Part shown: positions 59,652-64,000 of the stretch, in pieces | Layout of the letters: every line of letters starts with the position of its first letter | How positions within the stretch are numbered: position 1 is the first letter of the stretch | From: LMUY01 sp965198895 | GTDB taxonomy: Bacteria; Pseudomonadota; Alphaproteobacteria; Acetobacterales; Acetobacteraceae | Direction: 5' to 3' | Assembly: GCA_965198895.1 (NCBI GenBank) | Contig: OZ240676.1 | Span: 2,294,001 to 2,358,000, forward strand | Length of the DNA: 64,000 nt | The notes under the pieces: generated by a model | Told to the model about the DNA's origin: nothing | Database searches by the model: none | The model's input: only the letters and a program-made list of their open reading frames with translations | Translations under genes and position numbers: made by a program

Positions 59652-60536
59652 ATGGCCAGCCTCAAAGCCCTCCGGGCCCGCATCAACAGCGTGAAGTCCA
59701 CGCGCAAGATCACGTCCGCCATGAAAATGGTGGCCGCGAGCAAGCTGCGCCGCGCCCAGCAGCAGGCGGAGGCAGCGCGCCCGTATGCCGAGCGGATGGA
59801 GCGGATGCTGTCCGCCCTTGCCGCGAGCGTGCAGGGCAGCCCGACGGCGCCGCGCATGCTGGCCGGCACGGGCAACGACAAGGTGCATCTGCTGATCGTC
59901 ATCACCGCCGATCGCGGCCTGGCGGGCGCGTTCAACACCAACGTCGGCCGCGCCGCGCGCAACCTGGCCCGGCGGCTGATGAGTGAAGGCAAGACGGTCA
60001 AGATCATCACCGTCGGCCGCAAGGGGCGCGACTATTTGCGCCGCGAGATGGCGGACAACATCGTCGGGGATATCTCGTTCGCCGGCAAGAAGCGGATCGA
60101 GTTCGCCGACGTGCGAGCGATCGGCGAACAGGCGGTCGAAATGCTGGGCCGCGACGAGTTCGACGTTGCCACCGTCGTCTACAACAAGTTCGTGTCGGTG
60201 ATCAGCCAGACCCCGGTCGAGTTGCAGATCATCCCGCCGCTGATGACCGAGACCGGCCCGGTGGAGCAGACCACAGCGCAGGCGATCTACGAGTTCGAAC
60301 CGGACGAGGAGACCATCCTCGCCAAGCTGCTGCCGCGCAACCTGGCGATCCAGCTGTACCGTGCGCAGCTGGAAAGCGGCGCCGGCGAACACGGCGCCCG
60401 GATGACGGCGATGGACAACGCCACGCGGAACGCGGGCGAAGCCATCAACAAGCTGACGCTGAACTACAACCGTACGCGCCAAGCTAACATCACGCGCGAA
60501 CTGATCGAGATCATTTCCGGGGCGGAAGCCCTCTAA
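59652..60536 (+). CDS. atpG: ATP synthase F1 gamma subunit
   Basis: A 294-residue central rotor shaft. N-terminal MASLKALRARINSVKSTRKIT and C-terminal NYNRTRQANITRELIEIISG coiled-coil helices are standard. Nothing unusual in length. Confidence 0.98.
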   Translation: MASLKALRARINSVKSTRKITSAMKMVAASKLRRAQQQAEAARPYAERMERMLSALAASVQGSPTAPRMLAGTGNDKVHLLIVITADRGLAGAFNTNVGRAARNLARRLMSEGKTVKIITVGRKGRDYLRREMADNIVGDISFAGKKRIEFADVRAIGEQAVEMLGRDEFDVATVVYNKFVSVISQTPVELQIIPPLMTETGPVEQTTAQAIYEFEPDEETILAKLLPRNLAIQLYRAQLESGAGEHGARMTAMDNATRNAGEAINKLTLNYNRTRQANITRELIEIISGAEAL

Positions 60537-60540
60537 CAGG

Positions 60541-60590
60541 AGTCCAGAGGACGACTGTCCTCTGGTGGGGTCCAGGGGCAAAGACCTTGG
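60541..60590 (+). repeat. family B hairpin repeat between atpG and atpD
   Basis: CCAGAGGA (60544-60551) and TCCTCTGG (60558-60565) form a perfect 8-bp stem with a six-base loop, then GGGGTCCAGGGGC. Near-identical in plan to 19334-19383 in the rRNA spacer. It fills most of the 75-bp gap before atpD. Confidence 0.75.
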
Positions 60591-60611
60591 CCTTAAACTG
60601 GAGCTAACTCT

Positions 60612-62045
60612 ATGGCGAACAACAACGTAGGCCGCATCACCCAGATTCTCGGCGCCATCTTGGACGTGCAGTTCGAGGGTGATCTGCCGTTCATCCAGAA
60701 CGCGCTGACCACCAAGCGCGCCAACGGCGACATCATGGTGATGGAAGTGGCGCAGGAGCTCGGCGAGCGCACCGTGCGCTGCATCGCCATGGACACCACC
60801 GACGGCCTGGTCCGCGGCAACGAGGTGCTCGACACCGGCGCTCCGATCAGCGTCCCCGTCGGTCCCGAGACGCTCGGCCGCATCCTGAACGTGCTCGGCG
60901 AACCGATCGACGAGCGCGGCCCGGTCAACGCCAAGATGACCTACCCGATCCACCGCGCCGCCCCCTCGTTCGAGGATCAGGCGACGTCGGCCGAAGTTCT
61001 CGTGACAGGCATCAAGGTGGTGGACCTGCTGGCCCCGTATCTGAAGGGCGGCAAGATCGGCCTGTTCGGCGGCGCGGGCGTGGGCAAGACGGTGCTCATT
61101 CAGGAGCTGATCAACAACATCGCCAAGGGCCACGGCGGCGTGTCGGTGTTCGCCGGCGTCGGCGAGCGCACCCGCGAGGGCAACGACCTGTATCACGAGA
61201 TGGTCGACGCCGGCGTGATCAAGCTGAACGAGGGCAACACCGAAGGCTCCAAGGTGGCGCTGGTGTACGGCCAGATGAACGAGCCGCCCGGTGCGCGAGC
61301 CCGCGTCGCGCTGTCCGGCCTGTCGCTCGCAGAATACTTCCGCGACGAGGAAGGCCAGGACGTGTTGTTCTTCGTGGACAACATCTTCCGCTTCACCCAG
61401 GCCGGCGCCGAAGTGTCCGCGCTGCTGGGCCGCATCCCGTCCGCGGTGGGCTACCAGCCGACGCTGGCCACCGACATGGGCGCGCTGCAGGAGCGCATCA
61501 CCTCTACCAAGAAGGGCTCGATCACCTCGGTGCAGGCGATCTACGTGCCCGCCGACGACTTGACCGACCCGGCGCCTGCCACGTCGTTCGCCCACTTGGA
61601 CGCCACCACGACCCTGTCCCGCTCGATCGCCGAGCTGGGCATCTACCCGGCCGTGGACCCGCTGGACTCCACCAGCCGCGCGCTGGACGCCCGCATCATC
61701 GGCGACGAGCATTACGACACGGCGCGCGAAGTGCAGCGCATCCTGCAGACCTACAAGTCGCTGCAGGACATCATCGCCATTCTCGGCATGGACGAGCTGT
61801 CGGAGGAGGACAAGCTGGTCGTCTCCCGCGCCCGCAAGATCCAGCGCTTCCTGAGCCAGCCTTTCCACGTGGCCGAAGTGTTCACCGGCGTGCCGGGCGT
61901 GTTCATCCCGCTGGCCGACACGGTTCGCTCGTTCAAGGGCATCGTCGCCGGCGAGTATGACCACCTGCCGGAAAGCGCGTTCTACATGGTCGGCACCATC
62001 GAGGACGCGGTGAAGAAGGCCGAGGGCATGAAGGAGAAGGCGTAA
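60612..62045 (+). CDS. atpD: ATP synthase F1 beta subunit
   Basis: A 477-residue catalytic subunit. Walker A is GGAGVGKTV; the catalytic Glu is in GVGERTREGND; DELSEEDKLVV and the end VGTIEDAVKKAEGM are typical. The ATG overlaps none; the next gene starts at its last base. Confidence 0.98.
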   Translation: MANNNVGRITQILGAILDVQFEGDLPFIQNALTTKRANGDIMVMEVAQELGERTVRCIAMDTTDGLVRGNEVLDTGAPISVPVGPETLGRILNVLGEPIDERGPVNAKMTYPIHRAAPSFEDQATSAEVLVTGIKVVDLLAPYLKGGKIGLFGGAGVGKTVLIQELINNIAKGHGGVSVFAGVGERTREGNDLYHEMVDAGVIKLNEGNTEGSKVALVYGQMNEPPGARARVALSGLSLAEYFRDEEGQDVLFFVDNIFRFTQAGAEVSALLGRIPSAVGYQPTLATDMGALQERITSTKKGSITSVQAIYVPADDLTDPAPATSFAHLDATTTLSRSIAELGIYPAVDPLDSTSRALDARIIGDEHYDTAREVQRILQTYKSLQDIIAILGMDELSEEDKLVVSRARKIQRFLSQPFHVAEVFTGVPGVFIPLADTVRSFKGIVAGEYDHLPESAFYMVGTIEDAVKKAEGMKEKA

Positions 62046-62449
62046 TGCCTGTCGCCCTCGAGGTCGTCAGCCCCGAGAAGCTGCTGCTGTCGCGGGACGT
62101 CGAGATGGTCGTCATCCCGGCGGCCGAGGGCGACATGGGCGTGCTGCCGAACCACGCGCCGATGATCGTGCTGCTGCGCGGCGGCACGATTTCCATCACG
62201 GAAGGCGGCCGGGTTACCGACCGTCTGTTCGTCAGCGGCGGGTTCGCCGAGATCACCCCGGAGCGTTGCACGGTGCTTGCGGACGAAGCGGTGCCCACGT
62301 CCGAACTGTCCCGCGCCGAGGGCGAGCGCCGGCTGGCCGAAGCGCAGGCCGACTACGACAAGGCCGACAAGATGGACGTCGCGGCGCTCGACATCATGAT
62401 GGACCGCATGCAGTCCGCCCGCGCCATGGTGGAGGCTGCCACCGTCTGA
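62045..62449 (+). CDS. atpC: ATP synthase F1 epsilon subunit
   Basis: A 134-residue subunit at the shaft base that inhibits ATP hydrolysis. MPVALEVVSPEKLLLSRDVE, PAAEGDMGVLPNHAPM and the C-terminal helices are typical. Its start shares one base with the atpD stop. The 112-bp gap to the next gene contains CAACTC-AAATGC-GAGTTG, a small stem (62517-62534) that might act as terminator. Confidence 0.97.
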   Translation: MPVALEVVSPEKLLLSRDVEMVVIPAAEGDMGVLPNHAPMIVLLRGGTISITEGGRVTDRLFVSGGFAEITPERCTVLADEAVPTSELSRAEGERRLAEAQADYDKADKMDVAALDIMMDRMQSARAMVEAATV

Positions 62450-62561
62450 GTGTGGCGGTTACGCAACGTTGCTTGCGGCGCGGCCACAGTCACGTCAGCT
62501 TGCCTTTCGTTCTTGCAACTCAAATGCGAGTTGAGGGGCGCATGAGGGTTTTCGACAAGCG

Positions 62562-63380
62562 ATGAAACATTGGCGGCTCGAGGATGTGGCCTGGGAGAAG
62601 TTCAATCCCGCAGAGGTCGATCCGGAAATAGTAAAGTTAGTTAAGTCCGCCGCGATGGTGGAACGCAATGGCACCGAATATGCGGTTTATCTCTGCCGCG
62701 TGTTCAGGGAGGACCCGGCGTTCTGTCAGGCTTCGAACCATTGGGCCGTCGAGGAGGTACAGCACGGCGACGCACTCGGTCGTTGGGCCGAGTTGGCGGA
62801 TCCCGGCTGGAATTTCGAGACGGCGTTCGAACGCTACCGCACGGGTTACAAGATCCCGTTTGCCGAGGAGGGATCGACCCGCGGCTCCAAGACCGGTGAG
62901 CTGATCGCCCGCTGCATGGTTGAAACGGGGACGTCGTCCTATTACACCGCCCTTGCGGACGCGACCGGGGAGCCGGTGCTGCAGCAGGTGTGCCGCCTGA
63001 TCGCGACCGACGAGTATCGCCACTGGAAGCTGTTCTACGACCACATGCGCCGCTATCTCGCGCGGGAGCGGATCAGTGTGCTCACGCGCCTGCGGATCGC
63101 CGCCGGCCGCATCACCGAGACCGAGGACGACGAACTGGCGTACGCCTACCATTGCGGTAACGAGCCGGAGGGCGTGCCTTACGTGCACGAGCGTTGCATC
63201 GCCGGGTATATGGGCCGGGCGATGAGCTTCTACCGCTACAACCATGTCGAGCGCAGCATCGGCATGATCCTGAAGGCTGTCGGGCTACCCCCGCGCGGTC
63301 GGCTGGAGCGGATCTCGGCCAAGCTGTTCTGGAAAATCTTGCAGAGTCGCCAGCGCAAATTCGCCGCCCAACTCGCCTAG
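62562..63380 (+). CDS. ferritin-like domain-containing protein
   Basis: A 272-residue helical protein with two ExxH-type motifs: VEEVQHGDAL (about residues 63-72) and TDEYRHWKLF (about 149-158), the pattern of a di-iron ferritin-like fold. C-terminal part is basic. Function unknown; relatives include rubrerythrin-like and acyl-ACP-desaturase-like proteins. It follows atpC by 112 bp in the same direction but need not be part of the ATP operon. Confidence 0.8.
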   Translation: MKHWRLEDVAWEKFNPAEVDPEIVKLVKSAAMVERNGTEYAVYLCRVFREDPAFCQASNHWAVEEVQHGDALGRWAELADPGWNFETAFERYRTGYKIPFAEEGSTRGSKTGELIARCMVETGTSSYYTALADATGEPVLQQVCRLIATDEYRHWKLFYDHMRRYLARERISVLTRLRIAAGRITETEDDELAYAYHCGNEPEGVPYVHERCIAGYMGRAMSFYRYNHVERSIGMILKAVGLPPRGRLERISAKLFWKILQSRQRKFAAQLA

Positions 63381-63383
63381 TAG

Positions 63384-63452
63384 GGTGCGTTGCGCTTTGG
63401 CAACGCACCGCCGCGGCGGTTGTGGTGGGGTGCCAAAGCGCACCCCACCACA
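63384..63452. repeat. double palindrome between convergent genes
   Basis: Two adjacent dyads: GGTGCGTTGC / GCAACGCACC (63384-63409) and TGTGGTGGGGTGC / GCGCACCCCACCACA (63421-63452), each with an internal CTTTG or CAAAG loop of similar sequence in opposite sense. Probably a bidirectional terminator or dispersed repeat. Confidence 0.6.
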
Positions 63453-63476
63453 CGAAGCTGATCAAACCATGAAGGC

Positions 63477-64000
63477 TTAGGCGGGCGCTTGGACCAACTC
63501 GCGGTTCGGGACGGGACGGATCGCCCGCTCCTCGCGGTTTTGCCGCATCGCCGCCGCCCCGCCCGCCACCGCGTCCCAAGCCGCCTGGGCCAGCAGCTTG
63601 CGATTGGCGAAATCCTTCGGGTCGAGCGGCGGGTGCATCAGGATGGTGGCGCGCATGCCTCGCCACTGCGCCAGCCGCCAGAAATGGCTGGCCAAGTCCA
63701 TGTCGCCGTACCAGGCGAACACCGAGCGCGTGCTGCGCCGGGTCGGCAAGCCGCCGAGGCGGTCGTATACGACGGAGATCGGCTGTATCAACGGGACATC
63801 CTCGCCCTCGGCCAGCGAGAAGAACGCCGAGCGGAACGGCAGCACCCGGCTCCCATCGGAGCTGGTGCCCTCCGGGAACAGCAGCAGATCGTCCCCCGCG
63901 GCCAGCCGGTTGCGCATGGCGTCGCGCTCCCGCCCGGTGGCGCGGCGCTGGCGGCTTACGAACACGGTGCGGCCGAGCTTGGCGATCACGTTGACGCCGG
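63477..64000 (-). CDS. lysophospholipid acyltransferase (PlsC family), 5' end cut by window
   Basis: The C-terminal about 170 residues of a 1-acyl-glycerol-3-phosphate O-acyltransferase-type membrane enzyme. Motif III-like LLLFPEGTSSDGSRVLPF (about visible residues 37-54) and the later VPLIQPISVVYD are characteristic; the N-terminal HX4D motif lies outside the window. It makes phosphatidic acid or an ornithine-lipid precursor. The frame runs off the right edge. Confidence 0.88.
   Translation of the reverse strand, partial: GVNVIAKLGRTVFVSRQRRATGRERDAMRNRLAAGDDLLLFPEGTSSDGSRVLPFRSAFFSLAEGEDVPLIQPISVVYDRLGGLPTRRSTRSVFAWYGDMDLASHFWRLAQWRGMRATILMHPPLDPKDFANRKLLAQAAWDAVAGGAAAMRQNREERAIRPVPNRELVQAPA

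Noticed and set aside
59622..61964. 780-codon minus-strand frame opposite atpG and atpD
   Set aside because: Same reason: antisense shadow of conserved genes with no domain.

Overview
The window reads as chromosomal DNA of a high-GC alphaproteobacterium. The rRNA operon has the order 16S - tRNA-Ile(GAT) - tRNA-Ala(TGC) - 23S - 5S - tRNA-fMet. The F1 ATP synthase genes form atpHAGDC without the F0 genes. Gene content, GC-rich dispersed palindromes and frequent GTG/TTG starts fit Rhodospirillales, probably Acetobacteraceae; that family placement is inference.

Layout. 1-3.8 kb: end of a drug-export MFS gene, a methyltransferase, a DUF4239-type membrane protein and a TetR regulator. 4.0-6.4 kb: membrane cytochrome b plus a Tat-exported, apparently lipid-anchored molybdopterin oxidoreductase and two small exported proteins. 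6.4-9.3 kb: minus-strand run HAD dehalogenase - cytochrome b561 - carotenoid-oxygenase family protein. 9.4-11 kb: an orphan peptide-type ABC binding protein. 11.1-15.6 kb: an unusual locus with a predicted heme-oxygenase-fold protein divergent from metY-like / metA-like / PLP-decarboxylase genes. 15.6-21.8 kb: the rRNA operon on the minus strand with its leader and promoter. 21.8-28.2 kb: cysG, 3-hydroxybutyrate dehydrogenase, patatin, Dps, parE and a small lipoprotein.

28.2-37.4 kb: a tightly overlapped eight-gene minus-strand operon (indolepyruvate oxidoreductase iorA-iorB, Rieske dioxygenase alpha-beta, acyl-CoA ligase, thiolase, DUF35 protein, SDR), apparently for catabolism of an aromatic or 2-oxo acid. 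It is followed upstream by a metal-dependent cyclase and a divergent class II aldolase / chalcone-isomerase-like pair. 39.8-46.3 kb: AmpG-like permease, typA/bipA flanked by two low-complexity exported peptides, a PfkB kinase, an EI24 membrane protein and a bactofilin. 46.3-53.2 kb: ICL/PEP-mutase family enzyme divergent from a MarR regulator, a complete TRAP transporter, a ThDP enzyme and a TetR regulator. 53.2-56.0 kb: a DUF4130-UdgX fusion and its partner radical SAM protein. 56.1-63.4 kb: old-yellow-enzyme reductase, atpHAGDC and a ferritin-like protein. The right edge cuts a PlsC-type acyltransferase.

At least three dispersed repeat families occur. Family A (about 120-130 bp, inverted ends) has three copies, one of them inserted in frame inside the acyl-CoA ligase gene. 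Family B (a CCAGAGGA hairpin plus GGGG tract) lies in the rRNA spacer and between atpG and atpD. Family C (GGGAGAGGG-type) contributes the N-terminal codons of iorB and the ribosome binding site of the udgX fusion gene. No CRISPR array, integrase or transposase was seen. All coordinates and functional calls come from reading the sequence; no database search was run.
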